In this document: positions 50,758 through 64,000 of the stretch, piece after piece
Position numbering within the stretch: the stretch's first letter is position 1
Layout of the letters: each line of letters begins with the position of its first letter
Source of the DNA: Tetrahymena thermophila SB210
Taxonomy: Eukaryota > Ciliophora > Oligohymenophorea > Hymenostomatida > Tetrahymenidae
Length of the DNA stretch: 64,000 nt
Direction: 5' to 3'
Assembly (NCBI RefSeq): GCF_000189635.1
Contig: NW_002475972.1
Span: 1-64,000, forward strand
Made by a program: the position numbers and the translations under genes
Notes under the pieces: model-generated
Told to the model about the DNA's origin: nothing
Databases searched by the model: none
The model's input: the letters and a program-made list of their open reading frames with translations, nothing else

Positions 50758-53700
50758 TCAATAATTTAAAGATTTATATTTATCTAATTTGCTTTCAAAC
50801 TCTAAAGTTTTTTAAAGTATATTTTAATTTTCTTGATTTTAAGCATAGCTTTAAGGTGTTATTAAATCTATATTGCTAAACATTTATTCTTTTGATTAGG
50901 ATATAATTAATTAAATAATTTGAAAAAAAAGAAAATAAATTTACATTATGGATTATTATTAGTTTTCCCTACTTATTCAGATTAGCAGCTTATTTATTTT
51001 AAATAATTTAAATTATTGTTCACCTCTTCTTATTTTATGCTAGATGTCAAAAAATTCAAATTAGAATTTCTCAATTTTTCTAACTCTTTTCTCTCTGATG
51101 GGATATTTATAAATTAACTTTCTAGATTAAACTACACCAATAGTTACTCTTCATTGTAAAAATTGTAGTTTTTTAAAAATTTGAGAAGAATTCTAAATTT
51201 CCTTTAAACTTCTTTCAACTTAAGTAAAGATCTTATTTTTTAGTTGCTAATTATTTAAACATTAGTGAATTTTTTAGGGTATTTTTATTTTAATTTCAAG
51301 AGTAAATTCTAAACTAAATTATTATCAGCTTTATTTGCATTTACTTATATATTTATCATTCCAAATATCAATTGTAAGAAGAGATATATGTTTGGCAATA
51401 TAATAATTAAAACAGTGATTATTAAAAAAACTGTTTATTGAATTTATTAAGATGATATCTGCTAAATATAAAAGAAATTCAGAGCCAATATGCAAATCAA
51501 ATTAGAAAAATGCTGTAAATCATTGTAATTTTATTAAATATAGGGCTTTGCTTTTCCAACTAAAAAGATATTAAGCGACATTATAATGTTCATCAAAACC
51601 TTTATTCAAAAATAGTTTAAGCTTTTTTTAAAAGTGAAATTAAAATTTACTTAAATTAACTGATTATTTTCTTTGAGCAAAATAAAAATTATGATTAGTG
51701 ATGCTTTGTAGATGATCTTATAGAACTCCCAATAGTACATTTTATCTCTAAATCCTGCAAAAATGTATGAATATTATACTTTAATAAAAAAAGATTTCTT
51801 TCCTTTTCTTACAAGATACACACTAACAAATAAAATAATAGGTATAATCATTCCATAGATGATCAATAGAGGTAAGCAAAATATAAATATATAAGGTAAA
51901 TGATATTTTGGATCATAGCATTTGATATTATAGTCTAAATCCATATACTTTTAATCTCCTATCTAAACACAGTTCATAGACTTACTTAAAATAGTAATAA
52001 TTGAAACAAAATAATAAAAGTAAATAAAAATTAAAGCAGCTCTGGCATGCCTTATAAATAAATTTTATTTGAACTTTAAAAAAATATAGCCTATTAAAAA
52101 ATATAAGGTGATAATTAAAATAGGTTGCAATAAAGACCAAAGCAATTAATAGAACCACAAAGGTTGTAAATTAGGTTTCGTTGTATATAGGCAGTCTATA
52201 GATTTACTGATAGCACCTAATGGATTACCTGTTATTTAAACAGGTACTGAAATTGCCATAAAATTATTAAATAAGCTATAAACCAATGAAAGAATTTGCA
52301 AATGATCATTTAGAATCTTAGAAAATATTTTTTGTCTTTCTGATTTATCTAAAATATAATTTTAAATTAATTTAAATTTATTTAAAAAAATGATTAATTA
52401 CATGTGTTGCTTAAAAAAAGTATCCCTGACTTTTTAACATAATGGCCTAAAAGTTTAATATACAATTACTTTTATAAGCTTCTGACCATAAAAAAAATAT
52501 AAGCAATGACTACAAAGAATTTCAGGAAATTATTTAAAAAAATTAGCATAATATTATCTGAGCATTTGTAGCATTATTTTGATGTAATATATTCTGCATA
52601 AGAATCATCCCAAATTTAACCATAAATATCACAAGATCCACATATTATACCTATATATCCTCTTTCACAATTAAACTTTTTATGATAAAATTAAATTTTA
52701 ATAAACAAATGATTATGAAGTATTATTTATCTTATTTATATAATTTAAAATAATTAAAAAAAGATAATTTATTCATAATTATTTTGTAATGCTAAGTGTG
52801 GGCGCGCCATAGCACCAAAAAGCAGATATTAAAAAAAAAAAAAATTATTTATGATATCCTCTAAGTTGGTTTTATATTGTATAAAGGGTTTTTTCTACCC
52901 ACTTTTCAACATTATTGTAAATTAAATATGTTTTTAATTTTTATTTTTTTTCTTTTTGAAAATAAAAAAATTTTTTTTAGTTGATCAATAAATATTTTTT
53001 TCTAATAATTGTAATTTGAATCAAAAAAGGTACGTTTTGCTCTATTAAAATGATTGAAAAAGTCTCATTTTTTAATGTGTTATTTCTTATATAAAATAAA
53101 TAGCCATTTAGATTAAGACGCGCAGTCTTCAAGAATCGTATTTTAATCGTGGGCTCAGAAATATTTATCACAAATTGTTTCAAATTTGAAAAAAATTAAT
53201 AATCTTACCTTTGATTGATTGCTTTGAGGCTAACAAACATTAGGATTATAATTACAATAAATAATATCATCTGTAAATTCATTACTTCTCCAGTAACCGT
53301 TTTTCAACTAAATCTTTGAACCTGAACAATACACAGCAGAGTCTGGACACTTTTTGCACTCACCATCAAGAATATCTAATGAGTATTTTCCCTCTGGACA
53401 AGACTCACAAATAATAGAATTACTAAATTATTTTTGAATTTACCCTATCCTACATTAATCAAAATTAAGTAAAACTTAAAGATCTAACTAACCTTAATTA
53501 ATTTAGATATTATTATTAGAATCAACTAATTGTGGAAACACATTTGATCTTATTTTCATACTCATAGTACTGAGTGGCTTATACATAGGCTATACTGTTA
53601 AATAAAAACCTCCATTTTAATAATCGCTTGATTTTAAATTTCCTACACATTGTACTTCAATATTTAATTAATCACATGTAATTTCTATATTGATCTATCT

Positions 53701-56700
53701 AATTATTAGTAAGACATCGTCACTTAAGCTACTTTGATTTTGAATTGATGGAATATAAACAGGAGTTCCTTCTTCATCAAGGACCTATATTTTTTAATAA
53801 GTAATTTACTCACCACTTTAAATTCCATCTACTTCAAGTGAGTATTATTTGTAATTTATATTATGTGAGCTTTAAATAGTAATATCTTTTTGAGAAATGT
53901 AAATTTTCCTTAAAGTTGATCCTAAATTTTTACCATAGATGTTGGCATAATTATTTTAAATAGTATTATTTTGCTTAATACCTTTCTATAATATTATTAC
54001 AAAGTCAGGAACTATTTATTGATAATAAATTCCACCTCCTATTTGAGCTTTATTGGATTCTATTTGGGAATTCTTTAATATTAAATTAACTTTGGATAGG
54101 TTTATAGCTCCTCCAGTAGATAGCACGGCTTAATTCATAACAAAAGCAGAAAAGTTAATATCCAAAGTACCCAAATATTTTGTGTTTATAAAATTGATTG
54201 CACCTCCATTTTTTTAAAGGCATTTGTTAGAAATAAAATGTGAGTAATATATATTAGCCTTTTATGTCTCTATTAGTTATAAAGCACCTCCATATCCATC
54301 TGAGTTTATATTATCTTAAAATATACATTCAGTTAATATAATATTGTAGCATTAATTAACTTGTATAAATGATGATAATGTGTTTTAATTTAATTTATTA
54401 AGCTTAAGAGTTATATTATCTAATGTAACTTAATCTAAATTATTCAGTAAAATTAGAGAAGCTTCCAAATTAATTTTATTATTAATAAAAGATGATTTAA
54501 TCAGCTTAGCCTCTCGTTAATATAGTTCCTAGTTATTTTAAAGCTACTATTCATTAACTAATAAGAAAGATATAAAGTTATCAAAAAATTAATTATTTTA
54601 AATAGTGAAGTTTGTAATGTTAATAAAATTTATTGCAAATTAATTTTTTTTATTATTTGATAAAGGTTATATATTATTCATAGACATTTTGTTTATTTAT
54701 AATACTTGAGCAGTCAAATCTAAGATATTAAAATCTGTAAAAACTGTACTGACAGTTAAATTTTTAACTTAAATTGAATCAACTTGTAAAAATATTTAAG
54801 TTTAGTTAGAATTAATAATAGATACGTCTTTTAGGAATAAACTCTAACAAATAAATTAAACTTAATTAATTTCTAAGTTTTACAAGTTGATAAAACTAAG
54901 TGAATTACTATTTTTAATTTCTATTTCTTATAAACTGGTATGAGAAGAAAATAATGCATTAAAGATTGTAGAAAACTGTAATTTAACTATTTAAACATTT
55001 GTGATATTAGTGTTTTAGATTATTTAGGCATTAAAGAGTTAAATATCCTATGACTAAGTGATATTTAGATCAGAAACATCCAAATAATATGAATTGTTTA
55101 AGTAAAATATTTACAAGTTAGAACAGCTAATGACATTAATATTATTGATAGTTAAATTTGTATTATTAACCGCGCTAAAAACAGTTTGAAGGTTTTGATT
55201 TAATTTCATAGATTATTTAATATTAATGTTAGAAAGATAAACATTCTTAATTTGAATTATAGTGTTATTAATCAAATTGAATAAAGTATTTTAAAGTGTA
55301 CTTAAGTTGGTTATATTAAGTTTTTCTATAACAACTAATTAGCAATTTTAGATAATTAATTGCCCAAAACTTTAGCTTTCTTGTGCAACTAAATGTATGC
55401 TAGTAAGATAAACTTTTTCAAAATTTTACAAAATCAGAGAATTTTATATGTTTAAAGTTATATCTGACATTTAAAATATTTTCATGAAATTATTTTAATT
55501 TATATTTATTAAACCCAAACTCAATGACATTTATTTTATCTAAAAATTTACAATTTATTTTGCATAAGGAATGTTATCTTACCAACAAATATTACTATTT
55601 TAAGAAGTTGACTAATTAATCAAAGATAATTATTAACTAACCTAAATTTCGTTAAATAATTATTGAGATAGTGATCTAATACATTATTGATCAACATAAA
55701 CAATTTCTATCACTTGAAGAGTTGTATCAATATTAAAATTTTATAAATTTGAGAGAGTTTCGAAAAGTGTTTCTTATGTACGAATATTCTCTTCAGTTCG
55801 ATTCTATTGCTCTATACTAAGATTACATTTATCGTTAGGTGATAAAGGTATTACTATTCTTTCTATATCAGACTATGACGACAAGATAATAAGCAAGCTA
55901 TATTACCCTTCTTAACTTTTTATGAGTTACAAAACCTAGATTTGATAATATTTCTTATTTTTTTAAAAGAGTAGTTTATAATCAGAGTTATATTACAATT
56001 ATATTAAGTAAATTTATTCTTTTTAGATTATTATGAAGTAATTATTAAAATTGATACTAATCATATTTATTGCTTCATGTATACCATAATTTATAACAGG
56101 AAATTATTATTAAAAGCTCAAACCATTATAGATTATTATATCTGTTGGGCACACAGAATATATGAAATTAGAGTCAAAAGTTATTATCGCTTGCTTTAAG
56201 CATGGATTTAACATAGAACTTATAAAATTCAAATTCCAATCGTAAATATTTGTTGTACCTTTATTTGAGACAGTATATATTATTTTCCTAAAAGGATCAT
56301 TCACAGTATTTGTAATTGCAGTTTTTTGAAGTAATAATTGTTAAAATAAATTTGTATTCACATTTAAAATTAAGATAATAGTATTTTAAGAATCTGTTGA
56401 AACGATACACACTTAAGAAGTAATTGAGCTTGATTCAATATAATCATTAGTATTATATCTATCTTCATATTCAAAAGGGATCTTCCACCAATTATTTTGA
56501 TAATTCTTTATATCTTTAGATTAAAGCTTAAACATGAACTAAAATACACTAGTATTTTAAAGATTAATATCATTTATTTTTTTAGTTAAAATATTGAAGG
56601 TATAAATTATATTGACAGAAGGAAGAACTATAAAATCACCAATTATTAAGGCTTAAGAGAAGTCACTCTATGGAAGACTAAAAAAATTAACTTCATTAAT

Positions 56701-59700
56701 TTGGTCAGCTTAAAGGTTTAATTAGTTTAATTACAAATTTTGCTAGTATAAAATGAGAATTTGCTACCTAGGTTTATCATAAAAATAGTTGTCTGGATTT
56801 TAAGATAATTGTATCTTTTAAATTAATTACAATTTTTCTTTTATTAAATCTACTTCGATTAAATGAAGGTTATCAAACAGTATATAAATAATTTATTTTG
56901 TGCTTATTTGTATTAATTCAGTAAAATAGGGATGAATATTGTATTAATCTTGCAATAACATTAAATAATCTACTAGCACAGATTATTTAAACAAGTTAAT
57001 AGAATAATTTGCTAAACTATAATAAACTTAATATTAATCGTTGAATACTATGTTTTATATGTTTTGGTACTAAGCTAAATTAGTTTCAGAAGAATAGAGA
57101 ACTTCAGTCAAATCAAAAGAAATCAGTGCAGTTTAAGTCAATACATTTAACAAATTAAACTAAGCATTTAAGTATATATTTTAAATAGGTGTTTCTTATT
57201 GCTATTACAAGGAAAAACTTTCTATAAAAGTCATTTCAGGATATTAATACATGTGAATAAACTTATCTGAATATAAAAAAATGATGTTTTTTATCTCATC
57301 CATTATGATTCCTTTTGTTTGATATACTTAAATTTAAAAAAGAGTCACATTTTTTGTTAAAAAATCGCATAAATAAATTATTGGAGTATTATCAATAACT
57401 ATAACGCTTTTTTATTTTTAAAAATAGTATCCCAAGTGATTATCAAATTGGCTAGCAGTTTTATATAAAAAGAATGTGCTATTAGCAAAAACGTCGATAA
57501 TGATAATCTATTTTTTTGATCCAGTGAGGATAATGTAAATATCATTATCTATATTATAATAAGATTATGTTAATTGGTATTAACAAATATCCTTGTAACT
57601 TATTAGTTATTCTAAATCTTTTTTAATTACATTTATTGACAATTCTAAGGAATAAATAGCAAACACTTAATTTTTCACTTTTATTATTGGATTACAACAT
57701 AAGTCCACACCATAATAACTAGACAATATCTATTTAATAAATAATTAAGTTCTAAATTTAGCAAATAAAATGAAATATATTTAACTATATTTTTATGGCT
57801 TTATTATATTTGTTTATTTTTAAATGCTATTAAGAAATTTAAGAAAAAATACTTACTTATTATGGATATAATTATCCGCTTGTATAATCAAAGATTTAGA
57901 AACAAGGTTTGCTCAAAATTATTAATTTTTCATTACAATCTAAATCAAATAATACCTAACTCAAATCTAAATAAGATTGACAATATAAAGAATTCAAGTT
58001 TATTTAAATTTAACTAAAATCTAACATCTATTATAAAATAAATAAAAGTTAATTAAGAATTAGAATTTGATTAAAAATTTTACGTTTATAGAGTAAATGA
58101 TATTTTAGCTTGTTAATGTAACTATAATATTTTGCTACTAGCATACTCTATACTAAATTATCTTAGAATCTAAAATACATATTTGCTTAACTTAAGTATT
58201 TGAAAAAGCAGCAAATAAATACAGCGAATTATTTTTTACATAAATGAATTGTGGTTAAATCCAATTTAAAACGTAAATGCTAATGTCTGATTATAGCAAA
58301 AAATTTATATCGATAATTTTAAAAATGTCTGTTGAATTGTAAATAGTAATTTAATTAGAGCTCTTATCATAAACTGCAATCCAGTTTTAACCATCATCAA
58401 ATTCTTATGCTAGAAATATCTAATTCTAAGAATTTAAATTTAAAATACGGTAAGGATTATTAAATAAATTTATATGCCAATAGAAGTCATTCTATGATTA
58501 GAAGAAGTGAATTTGAGAATCACCCTATTGAGTTTACCCAATATATATGTTATCTTCTTGTTATGTTTTAATTATTATCATATTTTAACTATCTATGATA
58601 TTTTCTGATTTCTTGTAGTATTTTGTTTCATCTAAACGATAATAATTAATTATTTATTCAACTGGTTACGCGTTTATAGATGTACTTGTTGTTGTTAAAT
58701 TAAATAATTGTTTTGTAAGGAGATCAAATTTATAAAAAAAATCAAATTCACAAAAGTATATTTATTTATCATCATAGAAATAATTTGTTATGAAGAATCC
58801 AGATAGAATTTTACCAAGATATTATAGGTCAAATGAGTAAGCTGAAATATTATTAAATTCAATTTTAAATATCTCTTTAGTTATTTATGAAGTCAAAAAA
58901 AAGTTTGTCTAAATCTTACCTAGATTTACTAACTAGTATTCAAGTGTTCTCTTGCTTATTGAAAATGGCTAAAATAAATAATCAGCTGTCCGTAAATAAA
59001 TAAGATCTCCATCAAAAATTGCAGGGAGTCTTTTATTTTTGTCAATAAACATAAATTCTACAAAATTTTAAGTTGAAGAAAAAGTAAAAATCTAATTTAA
59101 ACTAGCTGAAACTAAATCAAACTAATAAAGTGACTAATCCAGATAGTTGAGAATCACTAAAAAACTATCTTGTACAACTATAAAAGTGCCCTATATGTTA
59201 GTTAAATTAGCAAGTATTCTTTGGTTAGATAAATCTACTAATAAGAATATTTCTTGTATTATCAAAATTTTTTTGGATTAAATGTAACATACATTAGACT
59301 TTGAAATAAAGCCAATTAAATTATAGTTTAATATAAGCTTTTTATTAAAAATATCAGTAATATACTCATTGACAACTCCGAACTGAACTGAAAATGATGT
59401 TATTAAATATTAATTATCAAATACACGATTAATTATTTGTAGATTGCCCTACACTTAAAGAGATTATTAAATCGTTGTTAAAATTCTTGGGTTTTTTTAG
59501 AGGTTATTTAGTTAGTAAATTATATTTTACTTGCTAATAAGAACTTACTATTAGAAATAATTATTATTTATAGTATAAAATTAGGGTTTTTATGTTACTT
59601 AATTTACATTCAAAATTAGTTAATTTATAGATATAATATTAAATGAATACTACATTTAATCCATTACTTCTCTGTAAAGCTAAATATTTTAGTTTAAAGA

Positions 59701-61410
59701 TTAATATGGATTAAGAATTTAGAAAAAGGAATCATTTTTAATTAAATTGTATTTAATCCGTAAACAATTATTGTAAATTCCAAAGTATTAAGCATATTGA
59801 ATGTATTTTCTTATTATAATCTATATCTCATCTTACTATATCATAAAACTAATTACTTAATATTATAGGAATGTCTTGTTTATTTATTTAAAATTTACAC
59901 TGATTTTTGTTTATGTATTTTAGTACTAATAGAGAGCGTCAGTTAAATTTGCAAATAGATAAGAATTCTAGTTTTCAAGTAAAATGAAATAGCTATTTAA
60001 AATTTGATTATTTGTTACTGTAATATAAAGAAGAGTATCCTGAAAGATTACCTAATTTATCAATACTCCATCATAAGTGTCATTAAATTATATTAATAGT
60101 AATTGTTGTCTATTATAATCATATTACACTACCAAATTAAAAGATTAGTATGAAAATATGTTAGTAGGAAAATATTCTATTTCTAAAATGAGGATTTAGT
60201 CTATGAGCTCTCCATCTTACTGAAATGTTAATTTGTAGAACCAATTTTAAATATCAAATGTTGAAGATATAATATAATTTTATTTTTGCAACAATATATA
60301 ATCAGGAATAGGACTGAAGCATTATTTTGACTATATAAGTGATATAGAAAAGTCCTATTGAAGTGTTCCTACCTAAAAAGAATTAAAAAAATAATTAAAT
60401 TGAATTTATTTATAAGTAAATTTAATAATTACAAATAGTTAATTAACTTCTTTAGACTGAATATAATATCTGCTAAATATTTTTAATTAAATACTGTATC
60501 TGCTTTATAGTTAAACACGATTAATTTTTTTATTTTATATATCATACCATATTAAAGCTTATGCTTAACTATCTATCATGAAAACAAGCTTATTAACATG
60601 ATCTATATAACTAATACCATGTTATGATTCCAAATTTTATTCATCGAATTCTATTTGTAGAGTCTCAAAATTCATAACATTAAACCTTTATCCCTAAAGA
60701 CATCCGCCATAAACTCCTGATAAAAAATATTATATTTAAGTCTCATCTTATCTTTGAAAGAATCCAAATGTGTTTATCTCTTGTAAAGTTTATTTTGTTA
60801 TTATATTCCAGTTTTGATCCACTATAGCGAAGCTGCAAGAGCCGCCACTTATAGTAATGTATTGATTCTCTTTAAATATCCCAATGCCATTCACATACCT
60901 ATTAATAACAGAGCTAGATAATTGCTGAATTTATGGGCATTCCTAAGTGTATTCACAAATTTAGCTACTGTAATTCAAATAATAAGATTATTGACAGGTA
61001 TTCATACATTTTCTACTTTCGAAAGGTGGATTAAGTAATTATAAATCAGATTCGCAAATCCCTTTTTTAGCATTACACTGATTATTGTTTTTATCAAGCA
61101 CTAAATTTTCATCACAAACCAGACAAATTTATTAAGAGGTGCACTAGACGCATCCACTGACTTTACATTTAATGCATCTTATGCCTTCGCTGTCAATAAC
61201 TTCATTTTTTTGGCAAAAATTTTAACAAGTAGAAATATCATCATAACTCATGTAAGAATTATTTACACAACCAATGCATGAGTTTTGGCTTATATTAAAG
61301 CAATTTTAGCAATTTGGTGAGCAGCTAAGACATGCTTGTGATAGAGTGTCAAATATTTAAGATATTTAACACGTTTGAGCTAAGCAATATTATAAGAATA
61401 TTAAATTCAT
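50758..61410 (-). CDS. Giant multidomain membrane protein, copy C
   Basis: Same architecture as A and B. The start at 61410 gives a hydrophobic signal peptide (MNLIFL-like), then the Cys-rich repeats, propeller-like and beta-helix-like exons, Cys-rich module (about 53400-53230), membrane helices (about 52560-51400), and a tail ending KYKSLNY-TGA at 50758. In the N-terminal region many variants match A rather than B (compare 37155-37200 with 60150-60190), while in the membrane region C matches B. Its intron at about 52680-53205 is the longest of the set and combines an A-like part with a B-like part. Intactness was checked only in sampled segments. Confidence 0.72.
52790..53200. other. GC-raised inserts in copy C intron
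   Basis: The intron holds an islet GTGGGCGCGCCATAGCACC (about 52799-52816) not seen in A or B, then a T-rich stretch, and from about 53010 a segment related to B 41310-41500 with AAGACGCGCAGTCTT, which can form a small hairpin. It has an incidental open frame on the minus strand (53183-52977), but the relative in copy B does not keep a comparable frame, so I do not call a gene. Confidence 0.55.
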
Positions 61411-62306
61411 TATAATTTGTATTCCTTTATGCGATTTCATAATTTAATTCCCTTAGTTAATCTAATTTGATAAGTATATTCAAAAATTATTTGCTATTTG
61501 TAATTATTTTTAAGCAAATAGTCCAAATCTTAAACAAAATCAAAATAATCTTTGCAATTATCTTTTAATATAAAAACTTGAAATTATATGATTGAGAAAT
61601 TGTAAAAATCATAGTATTTTAAAACAAAATTATAGTTTTGTGTTATTTCAACTTAACAAAATAAAAAACTATATTTAAAATTTATAAAAATATTTGCTTC
61701 AAGTATTACACTTAAAAATGAAGAAAAAATAAAAAGCATATTTTATTAATTTAGACATTTCTGAGAAAAACTATCTTTCAAAAATATTTCATTCAATTTA
61801 TAAATCTGAGATTTTTAGCAAACAAAAATTAAAAATTCATATGAAAATTATAAAATAAATTTTATTAATATTATGTGATTCAAAATATCATACATCAATT
61901 TACACTATTCACCTATTTTTATTAGATTTTTGCCAAATAAATTTACTGTAAAATCTCCTTTTGAAATGTATAAGCCAAAAATAAGTGTTAGAATTCTTTT
62001 TAAAAATTAAGCAAAAAGAGTTTTATAACTAAAAATTTTTACTCTGTCTAATTTTAAAAATAATAGGTATATCTGTAAGATAAATCTTAATTTAAAAAAG
62101 AAAAAAATTCATGTAGATTACCATATAATTATTTTTTATATAAATAATTTAAAACCTAAAACAGCTAATAAATTATAGTTAAAATGAAATCATTTTTTAC
62201 AATATTTTTATGTTTAAAAATAGATATTTTCAAAAATTTAATATTTTAAAATTAAAAAACAAAAATAAATATGAAAATATTTTACATTTAAATCATAATT
62301 AAACGT
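61411..62306. other. Spacer between copies C and D
   Basis: Carries the conserved upstream blocks at about 61747-61810 and 61928-61960. The remainder is A/T-rich and unrecognised. Confidence 0.55.
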
Positions 62307-64000
62307 TCAAAAATAGAAAAATATCTTTTTATCTAACTTTCTTTCAATTTCTAAAGCATTTCCTTAATCTACTAACAGTATATTTTAATTTTCTTGAGTT
62401 TACTGATTTTAAGCATATTATTAAATTGATGTTGAATCTAAATTAGTAGTTGTTAATTCTTTTGATTATTTTAAAAATGAATAAATAATTTGAAAAAAAA
62501 AAAATTTACATTATAGATTAGTGTAAGTTTTCCTCGTTTATTCAGTTTAGTTATTTACTTATTTTTAATAATTTAAATTATTGTTCTTCTCTTCTTATTT
62601 TATGTTTGATGTCAAATAATTCCAATTAGAATTTCTCTAATTTTCTATTCCTTTTCTCTCTGAAGGGATATTTATAAATTAACTTTCTAGATTAAATTAC
62701 ACCAACAACTACTCTTCGTTGTAAAAATTGTAATTTTTTAAGAATTTGAGAAGAATTTTAAATTTTCTTTAAACTGATTTTAGTTTAATCAAGGATCTTA
62801 TTTTTGATTTATTAATTATTTAAACATTAGTAAATATACTAGGATATTTTTATTTTAATTTTAAAAGAAAATTCTAAAATAAATTGTTATCTTTTTTATT
62901 TGCATTTATCAACACATCTACCATTCCAAATATCAATTATAAGAAGAGATATAAGTTTAATAGTATTATTATTGAAGCAATAATTGCTTAAAAAACTATA
63001 TATTGGGTTTATTAAAATTATATCTGCTAAATATAGAATAAATTCAAAGCCAATATGCAAAGCATAGTAGATAACTGCTATAAATCATTGTAAATTTATT
63101 AAATATAAGGCTTTGATTTTCCAACTAAAAAGATATTAAGCGACATTATTATGTTCATTGTTAAAACCTTTATTCAAAAATATAATAAATATTTATTAAA
63201 TCGAAATTAATATTTACTTAAATAAACTAATAATTTTCTTTGAGCAAAATAAAAGTTATTATTAGGGTTGTTTTGTAGATGATCTTATAGAACTCCCAAT
63301 AATACATTTTATCTCTAAATCCTGCAAATATGTATGAATATTATACTTTAATAAAATAAGACTTCTTTTTTTTTCTGACGAGATATACGCTAACAAATAA
63401 AATAATAGGTATGATCATTCCATAAATGATCAACAGAGGTAAGCAAAATATAAATATATATGGTAAATGATATTTTGGATCATAGCATTTGATATTATAG
63501 TCCAAATCCATATACTTTTAATCTCCTATATAAACACAGTTCATAGATTTACTTAGCATAGTTATAATTGAAACAAAATAATAAAAGTAAATAAAAATTA
63601 AAGCAGCTCTGGCATGCCTTATGAATAAATTTTATTTGAACCTTAAAAAAATATAGCCTATTATAAAATATGAGATTATAATTATAATAGGTTGCAATAA
63701 AGACCAAAGCAATTAATAGAACCACAAAGGTCGTAAACTAGAGTTCTATGCAAATAAGCAATCTATAGATTTACTGATAGCTCCTAATGGATTACCAGAT
63801 ATTTAAACAGGTACTGAAATAGCCATAAAATTGTTAAATAAGCTATATATCAAAGAAAGAATTTGCAAATGATCATTTAGAATCTTAGAAAATATTTTTG
63901 GTCTTTCTGATTTATCTAAAAATATATTTTAAATAAATTTTAAATTATAAAAAAATGCTTGATTAATTACATGTATTGCCTAAAAAAAGTATCCCTGACT
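62307..64000 (-). CDS. Giant multidomain membrane protein, copy D (3' part only)
   Basis: Only the C-terminal membrane region and tail lie in the window; the 5' part continues beyond 64000. The tail ends FFYF-TGA at 62307, slightly longer and more diverged than in A-C (extra residues around QQTQENQNILLVDQG). The membrane region at 63250-63900 matches the GFRD...YYWEF exon of the other copies. It shares several variants with copy A (for example GACTTCTTTTTTTTTCTGAC at about 63360 against 28980, and GAACCTTAAAAA near 63639) instead of with its neighbour C. Confidence 0.75.

Larger units (their letters stand above)
27941..64000 (-). repeat. Tandem array of ~11.4-kb gene units (A, B, C, partial D)
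   Basis: Four head-to-tail copies of the same gene with its upstream DNA. Predicted stops lie at 27941, 39323, 50758 and 62307 (spacing 11.38, 11.43 and 11.55 kb). Predicted starts lie at 38433, 49732 and 61410 (spacing 11.30 and 11.68 kb). Exons align nearly base for base over long stretches, while introns and spacers have drifted and gained or lost segments. Confidence 0.92.

Noticed and set aside
52977-53183. 68-aa minus-strand ORF in the copy C intron
   Set aside because: It sits inside an intron insert, and the related segment in copy B does not preserve a comparable frame.

Overview
The window looks like protein-coding chromosome from a ciliate, most likely a Tetrahymena macronuclear scaffold. 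It is extremely AT-rich. Almost no long ORF exists under the standard code, but long and sensible proteins appear once TAA and TAG are read as Gln with only TGA as stop. Exons are separated by short, very AT-rich GT...AG introns. A tRNA-Gln with anticodon UUA, the tRNA that reads UAA as Gln, lies in the window (26756-26826) next to a 5S rRNA gene (27101-27218). All protein calls below use this code. Exon joins were made by eye and are approximate.

Left part (1-9975). First comes about 3 kb of gene-free DNA with a degenerate repeat of about 75 bp. A large near-perfect palindrome follows (3031-3510) and abuts the 3' end of a minus-strand protein kinase gene (to 5280). Next is mostly intergenic DNA with one small plausible ORF, then a three-exon membrane protein with a Gly/His-rich segment (7134-8650, minus).

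Middle (9976-25143). Two leucine-rich-repeat (RNI-like) kinase loci converge. The plus-strand locus has a duplicated, truncated copy of its N-terminus (9976-10194), an intact kinase module (10304-11566), about 18 dispersed LRR-like exons (to about 15570), and an array of nine similar exon-plus-intron units (16727-19775) broken by a 100-base assembly gap. The minus-strand locus (20337-25143) starts with MGNKN and carries a kinase-like domain whose catalytic Asp is replaced (HGN), followed by about 12 LRR exons.

Right part (26756-64000). After the tRNA and 5S genes come four head-to-tail minus-strand copies of one large gene, spaced about 11.3-11.7 kb: A 27941-38433, B 39323-49732, C 50758-61410, and D from 62307 running off the window. 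Each encodes a very large membrane protein with a signal peptide, Cys-rich repeats, a long repetitive region (propeller-like then beta-helix-like), a juxtamembrane Cys-rich module, several transmembrane helices with a conserved GFRDKMYYWEF-type motif, and a cytosolic tail. The copies are mosaic: different segments group different pairs, which suggests gene conversion or unequal exchange. The theme of the window is tandem duplication at three scales: exon units, a gene 5' end, and whole genes. The kinases and receptor-like proteins look like signalling and surface families, but nothing in the sequence links them into one pathway.
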